This document shows positions 1-7,869 of a stretch of DNA of 64,000 nucleotides, in pieces. Numbering within the stretch: the first letter of the stretch is position 1; every line of letters starts with the position of its first letter. This DNA comes from a bacterium. Lineage in GTDB: Bacteria; Cyanobacteriota; Vampirovibrionia; Gastranaerophilales; Gastranaerophilaceae. The position numbers were made by a program, and so were the translations under genes. The stretch lies in NCBI GenBank assembly GCA_017470815.1, contig JAFUXT010000007.1:1-64000 (forward strand), written 5' to 3'. The notes below the pieces were generated by a model, which was not told the DNA's origin, ran no database searches, and saw nothing but the letters and a program-made list of their open reading frames with translations.

Positions 1-408
1 TGAAAAGAATAAATAATTTGCGGGGTTTAATGTTTTTGTCGTTACTGCATAAGGTGTTTCAAGATTTGCGCCTTTTACATTTCCGTATTTACCCAAATAT
101 GTTTGCGCTGAAAGTGTATTATTAAATAACCCGCACAAAGAATATTTACCGCCTGATAAAGTATCGCTTTTACAAGAGGCATCCTCACTTATTGTCGTCA
201 AAGTTGAATAGTCCATATCATATTGAGCCTGCGCTCCTATTGCAGCCTGATTTAATGTCGATAATGATTTTTTAAACTGAGTTGTAAACTTTTTTGAATT
301 AGAATTTTGCATCAATACAGGAATTGTAAGAGCGGCAACTACACCGATTATACCGATTGTAATAAGAATTTCCGCTAACGTGAAACCCGCTTTATTTAAT
401 ATTCTCAT
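1..408 (-). CDS. Type IV prepilin-like protein, 3' end cut off by the window edge
   Basis: Reading the minus strand from ATG at 408 gives 136 codons without a stop, running off position 1. The N-terminus MRILNKAGFTLAEILITIGI is a class III (prepilin) signal: cleavage is expected after G8, F9 becomes the methylated first residue, and E13 is the conserved E5 of the mature pilin. A hydrophobic helix follows to about residue 33, then a soluble part with cysteines in ASCKSD and YSLCGLF. A good Shine-Dalgarno (TGAGGC) lies six bases before ATG. It would be processed by PilD and assembled by the pilus genes at 13-20 kb and 56-58 kb. Major pilin, minor pilin and pseudopilin cannot be told apart. It lies 63 bp beyond hpt and may be a separate unit. 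Confidence 0.9.
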   Translation of the reverse strand, partial: MRILNKAGFTLAEILITIGIIGVVAALTIPVLMQNSNSKKFTTQFKKSLSTLNQAAIGAQAQYDMDYSTLTTISEDASCKSDTLSGGKYSLCGLFNNTLSAQTYLGKYGNVKGANLETPYAVTTKTLNPANYLFFS

Positions 409-471
409 AAATGCCTCACAACCTATTACTTATGATAATACCACGTTTGACACACTTTTGTAAAGTTTATT

Positions 472-1002
472 TCACTCTTTGTAGCCTATATAAGGTAAAT
501 TGCGGTACAATCCGTCATAATCAAGACCATAGCCGACTACAAACTTGTCATCAACTTCAAAACAATAATAATCAGGTTCAATATCAACTTTTCTTGTAAT
601 TTTTTTATCTAAAAGCGAACAAAATTTTAAAGTTTTTACATGAAAATTCATATTTATAAAATCAACCAAAAATTTTGCAGTCAAGCCTGTATCAACAATA
701 TCTTCTATAATGAGAACATTTTTCCCGTTCAAATCCGGAAGTTTTATATCTACCGCATTAACTTTGCCTGATGTCGTTGTGGATGAGCCGTAACTTGATA
801 AACGAATAAATTCCATTTTTAACGGCATATCTAAATGTCGTACCAAATCAACCGCAAAAACAACCGCACCCTTTAATACACATATCGCAATTACTTCTTC
901 TCCTTTATAAAAGTTGTTTAATTCCTGTCCGAGTTCTTTTATTCTTGTTTGCAATTGTTCTTCACTATATAAAACTTTCAAATCTTCTAATTTAATTTCC
1001 AT
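472..1002 (-). CDS. hpt: Hypoxanthine phosphoribosyltransferase
   Basis: Cytoplasmic purine salvage enzyme that converts hypoxanthine or guanine plus PRPP to IMP or GMP. The 176-residue length is usual for bacterial Hpt. The PRPP-binding loop IEDIVDTG is at residues 99-106, the FIRLSSYGSST segment at 65-75 matches the flexible catalytic loop, and the C-terminal VGYGLDYDGLYRNLPYIG is the typical Hpt tail. The start overlaps the end of tilS by 11 bases and has a GAGGT Shine-Dalgarno inside tilS, so translation is probably coupled. The tilS-hpt order is widespread in bacteria; the ftsH that often follows is absent here. Confidence 0.95.
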   Translation of the reverse strand: MEIKLEDLKVLYSEEQLQTRIKELGQELNNFYKGEEVIAICVLKGAVVFAVDLVRHLDMPLKMEFIRLSSYGSSTTTSGKVNAVDIKLPDLNGKNVLIIEDIVDTGLTAKFLVDFINMNFHVKTLKFCSLLDKKITRKVDIEPDYYCFEVDDKFVVGYGLDYDGLYRNLPYIGYKE

Positions 1003-2332
1003 TTATTTTTACCTCAATTTTGTGTGTCGGTTTTGTTGTAACCTTGATTTTATCACTTAATCCCAAATCAACTGCCCAAAGAATTTCATTACCCTGCGCA
1101 AGAAAAAGAAGTTCATCTTTTTTGTGATTAGGGATTTTTTTGGAATTAAGATATTTTTTAAGTTTTTGATGACCACTCATACCAAACGGCTGAATAATAT
1201 CACCATCTTTTCTGTTTCGTAATTCAAAATCAAAATCTACGGCGGACAAATCCACGAAAACAACCCTGCCAAAAGGCTTATAAGTTTTGTCAGAAATGCC
1301 GTCACATTCCCGAATATCGACAGTAATTCTTCCATTTTTATACTCTCCGGTTTTATTTATTTTTATCAAAATGTTTTCTGATTTTTTTTCTTTTATAAGT
1401 TCAAAATATTTTTCGCAGACATAAAGATTGTATCCTGTTGTCACAGAACAGATTTTGCCTGATTTTGAATTACAATTTCTACGTATAAAATCTAAAAGCG
1501 TTAAAATTCTTTGTCTGTCGTAATCCTGCGGAACAAGCGGTGTAACAAGATTGTAAACAAGACGCATTTGCAACGGTTTGGATAGATTTAAAAACTCTTT
1601 TGTATTAAATTTATCCTCGTAACAAATTTTATTTTCAATTAATTCAATATATTCATCAACAATTTGTTCTTCTTCTTTTGCACTTTGGCTCAAAGCGTTC
1701 AAACTACCTGCTATATCAGGATTAATTTCGGATAATAAGGGTAAAATATCACATCTTATAAGATTCCTTTTGTGAATTTTATCAATATTAGAACTGTCGT
1801 TATTAGGGTTTAATTCATTATCCTTGCAGTATTTTTCTATTTCGCATCTTTGAATTTCAATCAAAGGTCTGTAATAAATATCCCTTTTGCTTGCGATTCC
1901 CTGTAATCCGTTGATACCCGTACCTTTTGCGATACGATAAATTAGAGTTTCCGCATTATCATTTTTATTATGAGCAGTAAAAATTATTTTTGAGCCAAAT
2001 TTTTTTGCGCATTTTACAAAGAAATCATAACGGACATTTCGTGCTTCGGTTTCTGTTGCGGGGGTATTATCAGGAAGTTTTTCACTATAAAATTCTACTC
2101 CGATTTTTTTACAGAAATCTTTGCAGTTTTGTTCTTCTTTGTCACTTTCTTCTCCACGCCAATTGTGATTTAGATGTATTGCAATAATTTTATTTGTGCA
2201 TATTTTACGCAGACAATCAAGCAAGCACATTGAGTCAAAACCACCCGAAAACGCGACAAGATAGATATTTTCAGATTTATCTATACTAAAATTTTTTAAA
2301 AAATTTTTGACAGTTTTTTCAATTTTATTCAT
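992..2332 (-). CDS. tilS: tRNA(Ile)-lysidine synthetase
   Basis: TilS converts cytidine 34 of the CAU-anticodon tRNA-Ile to lysidine with ATP and lysine, so that it reads AUA. The PP-loop motif SGGFDS is at residues 29-34. The N-terminal ATPase has further family motifs (AIHLNHNWRGEES, FTAHNKNDNAETL, IYRIAKGTGINGL). The C-terminal TilS domain contains RNRKDGDIIQPFGMSGHQKL. At 446 residues it is full length. The ATG overlaps the stop of the upstream Clp-N gene as TAATG, and the end overlaps hpt, so it is translated from a multi-gene mRNA. Confidence 0.95.
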   Translation of the reverse strand: MNKIEKTVKNFLKNFSIDKSENIYLVAFSGGFDSMCLLDCLRKICTNKIIAIHLNHNWRGEESDKEEQNCKDFCKKIGVEFYSEKLPDNTPATETEARNVRYDFFVKCAKKFGSKIIFTAHNKNDNAETLIYRIAKGTGINGLQGIASKRDIYYRPLIEIQRCEIEKYCKDNELNPNNDSSNIDKIHKRNLIRCDILPLLSEINPDIAGSLNALSQSAKEEEQIVDEYIELIENKICYEDKFNTKEFLNLSKPLQMRLVYNLVTPLVPQDYDRQRILTLLDFIRRNCNSKSGKICSVTTGYNLYVCEKYFELIKEKKSENILIKINKTGEYKNGRITVDIRECDGISDKTYKPFGRVVFVDLSAVDFDFELRNRKDGDIIQPFGMSGHQKLKKYLNSKKIPNHKKDELLFLAQGNEILWAVDLGLSDKIKVTTKPTHKIEVKINGN

Positions 2333-3693
2333 TATTGCTTAACCAGATGTTTTTTTATTCCTTCACGAATTTCCAAAACATCTGTTCCAAGTTGTTCCAA
2401 AACCTGCATAGCGGTTGATTCCGGTTCAGTCGTAATAGCCCATAACAAATCGCAGGATTCAATTTTTGTTTTATTTGATTTTTTTGCAATTTCCCACGCT
2501 GTTTCAAGCACACGCTTTGCCCGCTTTGTAAAAGATATTTCTTTATCAAAATAATTACTGTCAGATCCGACCATTTGACCGACAACTATTCTTGCATCTT
2601 TTATGTTGATTTCAAGTTCATTGAGTACAACCGCACCGATTCCTGTTGCTTCGCCAATTATCCCAAGCAAAAACATTTCAGTTCCCACAATACTTTTGCC
2701 CATTGTTCTTGCTTCCTGCTTTGCAAGACGCAAAATAGTAAGGGTTTCAGGCATTTCTTTTTCAATAGGTTTAATAATTGTATGTGCCAAATCATCATCA
2801 TTTACCCTAAATTCTTTTAAGATATTATATGCAACACCTTTTTTAGATTTTAAAAGACCTAAAATCATGTGTTCGGGCAATACTTCAGAAGAACCGAGTT
2901 CTTTTGCTGTTTGTTGTGCCAATGTCATTGCTATAAATGCATTTGGAGTAAATACTATTTGCCTGCCCTCATATTCGGCACTTCTTGATTGAATTTTAGA
3001 TAATTTATCCTCAAAAGCACTATTAGTTATACCAAATTGGGCAAGGATTTTTGACAAATTCGAGTCCTTATCCTCAAGAATTGAACTGATTATTTGTTCG
3101 GTTCCCAATATTTCGTAACCTGATGCCGAAAGTTTTGACACAGCCCGCTCAAGAACTTTTGAAGATTCCTTATTGTCAAACAAAGTATCGGTTTCTTTTG
3201 TAAGGTCAATTTCAGGTTCTTTATTTTCTTCAACTTCGGGGTGAAAATCTTTTTTGACCTTTCTCTGAACGAGTTTTTCAATTAAAGGTCTTGATTTATC
3301 AATATCAAACCCCAAAGTTTCAAGATACGATGAAATTTTTGAATGTTTGTCATTTATTACCGCAAGCACAAGATGCTCATAGTGAACAGTCGCATTCCCC
3401 GATTCATTTACAAGTTCCATTGTTCTCAACAATATGCGTTTAAAATCATCACTGAAAGGTATAGAGGAATTCATATCAGATTCTTCAATATTCAGGCTGA
3501 GATAAATTTCCTGTGCAAGTCTTTCGTAAGTAATATCATAAGAATTAAAAATTCTTGCACAAAAACCTTTTGCCTCTTTTACAACAGCAAGAAGCAAATG
3601 TTCTGATAAAACTTTGGCTGAATGATCATATATAGCAATATTTTGCGCTTCTGCGATTACATTTAGTGCTTTTTCGGTAAATTTTTCAAACAT
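2332..3693 (-). CDS. Stand-alone Clp N-terminal repeat protein (no AAA+ domain)
   Basis: 453 residues made almost entirely of Clp-N type helical repeats. I count six (roughly residues 2-60, 78-140, 180-235, 250-310, 318-375 and 390-450), equal to three ClpA/B/C N-domains. Typical pieces are KFTEKALNVIAEAQ, YEHLVLAVI, LPEHMILGLL and GTEMFLLGII. There is no Walker A or B motif, so it cannot unfold proteins itself. In ClpA/C/B these N-domains bind adaptors or substrates, and the plastid ClpT proteins are stand-alone Clp-N proteins that bind the protease core. I infer an adaptor or decoy role. The ATG follows the DUF1292 stop by two bases. A ClpX-type zinc-finger protein lies in the same operon. 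Confidence 0.8.
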   Translation of the reverse strand: MFEKFTEKALNVIAEAQNIAIYDHSAKVLSEHLLLAVVKEAKGFCARIFNSYDITYERLAQEIYLSLNIEESDMNSSIPFSDDFKRILLRTMELVNESGNATVHYEHLVLAVINDKHSKISSYLETLGFDIDKSRPLIEKLVQRKVKKDFHPEVEENKEPEIDLTKETDTLFDNKESSKVLERAVSKLSASGYEILGTEQIISSILEDKDSNLSKILAQFGITNSAFEDKLSKIQSRSAEYEGRQIVFTPNAFIAMTLAQQTAKELGSSEVLPEHMILGLLKSKKGVAYNILKEFRVNDDDLAHTIIKPIEKEMPETLTILRLAKQEARTMGKSIVGTEMFLLGIIGEATGIGAVVLNELEINIKDARIVVGQMVGSDSNYFDKEISFTKRAKRVLETAWEIAKKSNKTKIESCDLLWAITTEPESTAMQVLEQLGTDVLEIREGIKKHLVKQ

Positions 3694-3695
3694 AA

Positions 3696-3983
3696 TTATT
3701 CTTCGTCTTCGTCGTCTTCGTATTCTTCTTCTAATATTTTGTCAACATAATCGGATACTCTGTCAAATTCATCATCATCTTCTATAGTTTCAAAATAACT
3801 CATACCGTCTTCTTCTTTGTAAGTAACAATTATTGTATCATATTCTTCATCTTCAGTATGTGACATATCAGCAAGGATTGCATACTGCTTGTCCTCAAAT
3901 TCAATAATATCATACAAAGCACATTTGATAACATTTCCTTCGTCATCTGTCAGTTCAATCAAGTTGTTTTCTTCTTCAGTCAT
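3696..3983 (-). CDS. DUF1292 family acidic protein
   Basis: A 95-residue, very acidic protein of the DUF1292 (YrzB-like) family, with IELTDDEGNVIKCALYDIIE at the start and a tail ending DDEDEE. Function is unknown. In Firmicutes the family sits next to ruvX/yqgF, and it directly follows ruvX here (14 bp gap), which supports the call. A strong GGAG Shine-Dalgarno precedes ATG. Two bases separate its stop from the start of the Clp-N gene. Confidence 0.8.
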   Translation of the reverse strand: MTEEENNLIELTDDEGNVIKCALYDIIEFEDKQYAILADMSHTEDEEYDTIIVTYKEEDGMSYFETIEDDDEFDRVSDYVDKILEEEYEDDEDEE

Positions 3984-3997
3984 TTTTCACTCCTTTG

Positions 3998-4402
3998 TTA
4001 GTTTACTCTCGATAAATACTGTTCAAGTATTATGCAAGCACTTTCTACATCAACAAGACCTTTATCTTTTCTGAAATCAATTTTTCTATGACGCAAATTT
4101 TCTTCGGCGGTATCTGAAGTTAGCCTTTCGTCTTCAAAAATGATTTCATATCCTTTGATTTTTGAAACAAATTCTTCACAATTCTGCGCCTGAAAACCCT
4201 TTGTCCCGTCCATATTTATAGGTATTCCCGCAACGATTTTTTCAACATGATTTTCTTGAGCAATTTTTGTGATTGTTTCAATGGCTTTGTCTTCGGGCTC
4301 CCTTAAAATATAAGAATGTCCCGTTGCCGTAACCAAAAGAAAATCGCTCAATGCTATTCCGATTCGTTTTGTTCCTATGTCAAGAGCCATTACTTTATAC
4401 AT
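3998..4402 (-). CDS. ruvX: RuvX/YqgF family pre-16S rRNA nuclease
   Basis: RNase H-fold nuclease of the YqgF family, known for 16S rRNA 5'-end maturation and earlier called a Holliday junction resolvase. From ATG at 4402 the protein is 134 residues: MYKVMALDIGTKRIGIALSD carries the first catalytic Asp, FEDERLTSDTAEENL the middle acidic motif, and VDVESACIILEQYL the last motif. A TTG at 4417 would add five residues, but the ATG has GGGTGA upstream and overlaps the previous stop as TGATG, so I use the ATG. Confidence 0.93.
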   Translation of the reverse strand: MYKVMALDIGTKRIGIALSDFLLVTATGHSYILREPEDKAIETITKIAQENHVEKIVAGIPINMDGTKGFQAQNCEEFVSKIKGYEIIFEDERLTSDTAEENLRHRKIDFRKDKGLVDVESACIILEQYLSRVN

Positions 4403-5994
4403 CAGGATTTCACCCAATTCTTTTCTATGTATTCTATTTTAGCCGAAATATTTTCATCTGTAAACATTTCAACATTCAAATCTTTATTGTATTTTATCAG
4501 TATAAGATATTCATAGATACTTCGTTTTAAAAGTTCTTTTAAAAACTTATCAAAAAGTTCATCACTGAAAGTTAAGCCGTAAATCTCACCGGCTTCATCA
4601 TCTTTGCCTATTACATATTTAATATAAGCACAAAAAATAAGTTTATTTTTCCATGATTGCTTTTCTTCTTCATAAAAAATTTTGTCTTTATAATCTGCAA
4701 CCAATATATCTAAATCTTTTGCATCTTTCAAATCCGATAAAAGTTCATCAAATTCATCACTATAATCAGCATCTAAAAACCAATGAGAAGAAACTTTCAT
4801 TTCATCAAGTTTTTTTAGGATACCTGCATCAACTTTTGAAGGTAAAATCTGATTTTTTACGGCAGATTGAATTTCTTCTTCCTCACAGTCAATATCAACA
4901 AGTAAATTTCGCCAGCAAATATATTCATAAGGAAGTTCCCAATCCGATTTTGAATATTCAATAGTTTTAATTTCTGCATTATACAGAATATTCTTGAAAT
5001 ACTCAGGTGCAACAGACACAACCTTTTCATCTTTCAAAAATTTTTCAAGAATTTTATCACATTCAAATTTTGAAATATCATAAAATCCAAAGCAATCCCT
5101 TATACCGGTATCAATATTTATAACTATTGAAATAAAGCGCAATCTTTCATCTTGGGTAATTCTTGTGCAAATCATAGCGCAATCGCCACGTCCATCAGGG
5201 TAAGTTAGATAAAACTTATCAGGTTTTGTTTCAGATAATATTTTTTTATAAAACTCTTTAGAATTATCTGTTCTCATGCCTGACATCTTCAGTGTTGCAA
5301 GACTTTTTCTGATTTTTTGATTAAGTTCACCTGTGGTATGCCTATTCATCCTTTCAAGAAGATTGAGCGCAAGTTGTGACTTTGTATTACCTAATAAATC
5401 CAGAGCCTCACGCCCTTCGGGGCTGTTTGGTTTAGACTCAAAAACAGGAATAAGAATATTTGCAAGAGCATCTGATTCAAAATCTTTTTCAAATGAATTT
5501 AGCAGGGTAATTTTATCTTCGGTATTGATAGTTGCAAGAAAATCCATAAAATCTATCTGAATTTCAGGATTTATTATTGCGCTTTTGAGCATCTGTTTTG
5601 TGTTTTCATCAAGAATTTGGTCGGCATCATCAATATAATCCGAACAATCGGCATAAGACCAATCTGCATCAAGTTCTCTCAACATATTTAAAATCATTAC
5701 ACGAATATCAGCGTTGAGATTTTTATTTTTCATCAATTCCCACAAGCCTGCAACAAGTTCTTCTTTTGGGGCAAAATGTTCTAACAGAAAACATGTAATC
5801 GGGATTTTTTCTTTTTGGGAATTAGATAGTTCCTTAAACAAAAGTTTTGTTATAAGCGGTTTATCTTCCTGTGCATCAAGCAATTCAATATCATCAAGAC
5901 AGTCTTTTATATCATTGACTGAATTTATTTTGGCAAGTAATTTCGTCAATGCAGTTTTTAATTCAAACGGATTAAGTTGCCTCAAACTACTCAA
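4402..5994 (-). CDS. Large helical-repeat (HEAT-like) protein of unknown function
   Basis: 530 residues and no family recognised. The first 230 or so residues are short amphipathic helices (KPLITKLLFKELS, REALDLLGNTKSQLALNLLE) that look like HEAT/adaptin-type repeats. A mixed alpha/beta part follows (KFYLTYPDGRGDCAMICTR, RFISIVINIDTGIRD), then another helical, acidic C-terminus. No signal peptide or membrane segment is seen, so it is probably a cytoplasmic scaffold. No ATG is near; a TTG at 5994, three bases after the zinc-finger gene's stop and preceded by GGGGAAAGG, is the likely start. It lies between the ClpX-type zinc protein and ruvX in the same operon. Confidence 0.7.
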   Translation of the reverse strand: MSSLRQLNPFELKTALTKLLAKINSVNDIKDCLDDIELLDAQEDKPLITKLLFKELSNSQKEKIPITCFLLEHFAPKEELVAGLWELMKNKNLNADIRVMILNMLRELDADWSYADCSDYIDDADQILDENTKQMLKSAIINPEIQIDFMDFLATINTEDKITLLNSFEKDFESDALANILIPVFESKPNSPEGREALDLLGNTKSQLALNLLERMNRHTTGELNQKIRKSLATLKMSGMRTDNSKEFYKKILSETKPDKFYLTYPDGRGDCAMICTRITQDERLRFISIVINIDTGIRDCFGFYDISKFECDKILEKFLKDEKVVSVAPEYFKNILYNAEIKTIEYSKSDWELPYEYICWRNLLVDIDCEEEEIQSAVKNQILPSKVDAGILKKLDEMKVSSHWFLDADYSDEFDELLSDLKDAKDLDILVADYKDKIFYEEEKQSWKNKLIFCAYIKYVIGKDDEAGEIYGLTFSDELFDKFLKELLKRSIYEYLILIKYNKDLNVEMFTDENISAKIEYIEKNWVKS

Positions 5995-5996
5995 AT

Positions 5997-6260
5997 CTAT
6001 TTAGCCTTTCCCCAAAATGCTTTCAGAATTTGCTGTGCTTCTTTGCATGGTATTCTGTCTTCAAGCACAAAATACTGCAGAGCAATCATGGTACACTCGG
6101 AACAAATATTGACCCCAGGGCCCTCAATCATTTTTATAACCTGTGTATTTGGGCGTCCGCAAAAACTGCAATATACAAGTTCCTGCTTTTGTTCTTCTTC
6201 TTTATGTTCCTTTGCTTTGCTCTTTTTTGAACCAAGACTTACTACTTTATCGTCTGACAT
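5997..6260 (-). CDS. Small ClpX-type C4 zinc-binding domain protein
   Basis: 87 residues: a charged Lys/Glu-rich N-terminus followed by CSFCGRPNTQVIKMIEGPGV and then ICSEC. This reproduces the C4 zinc finger of ClpX (CxxC, IxGP, ICxxC), but the protein ends where ClpX would enter its AAA+ module. In ClpX this domain dimerises and binds adaptors such as SspB. It has a GGAG Shine-Dalgarno and heads the seven-gene minus-strand operon that also encodes an ATPase-free Clp-N protein. The Zn-domain call is firm; a link to Clp proteolysis is inference. Confidence 0.82.
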   Translation of the reverse strand: MSDDKVVSLGSKKSKAKEHKEEEQKQELVYCSFCGRPNTQVIKMIEGPGVNICSECTMIALQYFVLEDRIPCKEAQQILKAFWGKAK

Positions 6261-6278
6261 TTTAAACTCCTTTAATAA

Positions 6279-6384
6279 GTGAATCGTGAGTTGTGAGAAG
6301 TAAATAATCTTTTAAGTTAATATTGAACGGTTACATATACAATAATGATTTTGTAAAGAACTATTCACTATTCACAATTCACAC
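6279..6384. repeat. Dispersed inverted repeat (GTGAATnGTGA family), copy 1
   Basis: The left arm GTGAATCGTGAGTTGTGA and right arm ACTATTCACTATTCACAATT can fold on each other across about 60 bases. Similar elements lie at 34910-34980 and 38381-38490. This copy sits between the divergent zinc-finger operon and the TPR lipoprotein gene, so it could influence either promoter or form a structured leader. Confidence 0.75.
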
Positions 6385-6411
6385 ACTTATTGTAACTTAA
6401 ATTAATTAAAT

Positions 6412-6440
6412 TTGCCATAAATTCATAATTAAATTATAAT
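6412..6440 (+). promoter_or_regulatory. Predicted sigma-70 promoter of the TPR lipoprotein-lgt operon
   Basis: TTGCCA at 6412-6417, a 17-base spacer and a perfect TATAAT at 6435-6440 lie 36 bases before the ATG at 6477, which has its own GAGGGA Shine-Dalgarno. This is the best conventional promoter match in the window. Confidence 0.65.
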
Positions 6441-6476
6441 AAATTAACAACCTTATTATTTTTTAAGAGGGAATTT

Positions 6477-7058
6477 ATGAAAAAGACACTACTAATTGTA
6501 AGCGTATTACTTGTAGCCGTAATTTCAACGGCTTGTATTAATAATTTTGCGGTAAGAGATTTGAATAACAAAGCACTGTCATATATGCAAAAAGGGGATT
6601 ATTCTCAGGCAATTGAGCGTTTAAAATCAAGTCTTGATTTAGACCCGACAGTATTTGAAACACACTACAATCTTGCTATTGCATATACAAAAGCGGAAGA
6701 TTATCTAAATGCATCCGATGAGTATGAAAAGGCTCTTGAAATTAAACCGAATGAACCTGATGTGTTTTATTCACTTGCGACAGCGCAAAATAATCTTGCA
6801 TCAGATATTGAACAGGGCAGAGTAAGATTGAATGTTGACGGAAATCTTTATAAGCCAAAAGCAGATGAGGTTGATTTCAGTGAAAAATATGAAATGAACG
6901 ATAAAGAACAGGAATTTGTTGCCGAATATAAAAAAGCCGCAGTTATAAACTATGAAAAATATCTGGAACTTAACCCCAATGCAAACGATAAAGACGAAGT
7001 TGAAAAACAGATAGAATATTTATCAGGCACAAAAGAAGACACTCAAACTCAGGAGTAA
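6477..7058 (+). CDS. TPR-repeat lipoprotein
   Basis: 193 residues. The first 20 form a signal peptide ending in ISTAC, a near-lipobox with Cys-20 as the lipidation site (Ser rather than Leu at -3 is a slight departure). Two clear tetratricopeptide repeats follow at about residues 30-95 (ALSYMQKGDYSQAIERLKSS, THYNLAIAYTKAEDYLNASD), then a charged segment and a third helical pair. TPR lipoproteins usually act as scaffolds at the envelope, as PilW/PilF does for secretin assembly. Such a role fits the pilus genes in the window but is unproven. The gene is 4 bp upstream of lgt, the enzyme that would lipidate it. Confidence 0.8.
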   Translation: MKKTLLIVSVLLVAVISTACINNFAVRDLNNKALSYMQKGDYSQAIERLKSSLDLDPTVFETHYNLAIAYTKAEDYLNASDEYEKALEIKPNEPDVFYSLATAQNNLASDIEQGRVRLNVDGNLYKPKADEVDFSEKYEMNDKEQEFVAEYKKAAVINYEKYLELNPNANDKDEVEKQIEYLSGTKEDTQTQE

Positions 7059-7062
7059 AAGC

Positions 7063-7869
7063 GTGATTATACCTGCACAACACGATATTGCATTTAATTT
7101 ATTCGGCATATCGGTTTATTGGTACGGTATAATTATGGCTATCGGTATGTTTTTTGCCCTTGTTTGCGCAAACAGACTTTTTAATAATAAACATCCGGAG
7201 TTGAAAAAAGATATTATTCTTGAATTCGCACCGCTTATAATTATTTGCGGAATTGTATGCGCAAGATTATATTTTTGTATTTTAAATTCTCAATACTATT
7301 TTGCACACCCTTTTGAAATTCTTGATATAAGAGAAGGCGGATTATCTATTCACGGCGGTATTATAGGCGGAATGTTGAGTATGCTTTTTATTGTAAAAAA
7401 ATATCGACTGAATTTTTTTAGCGTAATAGACCCTGTTGCGTGTTCGACATTTTTAGGTCAGGCAATCGGCAGATGGGGTAATTATTTTAACTCCGAAGCA
7501 TACGGATTTCCCGTTGCAAATCAAAATTGGGGGCTATATATCCCGCAGGGAAAACGAATTGCGCAATTTTCGCAATACGAACTGTTCCATCCTGCTTTTT
7601 TATATGAAAGTATTTTAGATTTTTTTGCATTTATTATTCTTGTAATTTTATATAAAAAAATAAACAAAGAGTACAAAGGACTTGTATTTTTCGGATATTT
7701 GGCAATCTATGCGGTAATAAGATTTTTTATAGAAAAAATAAGAATTGACAGCGCATTAAATATCGGTTCTGTTCCTGTTGCACAGGTGGTATCTGTTATC
7801 CTTTTTGTAATCGGAATCTTCGGGATAATTTTTGTCATAAAATCTAATACTAAAAATCCATCTGCATAA
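7063..7869 (+). CDS. lgt: Prolipoprotein diacylglyceryl transferase
   Basis: Inner-membrane enzyme that transfers diacylglycerol from phosphatidylglycerol to the lipobox cysteine of prolipoproteins. 268 residues with about seven membrane segments. Family signatures are LSIHGGIIGGM and GRWGNYFNSEAYG, the latter containing the essential Arg and Asn region, with FHPAFLYES after it. Translation starts at GTG 7063, preceded by AGGAG eight bases upstream. It is cotranscribed with the TPR lipoprotein gene. Its last 20 bases overlap the convergent gene on the other strand. Confidence 0.95.
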   Translation: MIIPAQHDIAFNLFGISVYWYGIIMAIGMFFALVCANRLFNNKHPELKKDIILEFAPLIIICGIVCARLYFCILNSQYYFAHPFEILDIREGGLSIHGGIIGGMLSMLFIVKKYRLNFFSVIDPVACSTFLGQAIGRWGNYFNSEAYGFPVANQNWGLYIPQGKRIAQFSQYELFHPAFLYESILDFFAFIILVILYKKINKEYKGLVFFGYLAIYAVIRFFIEKIRIDSALNIGSVPVAQVVSVILFVIGIFGIIFVIKSNTKNPSA

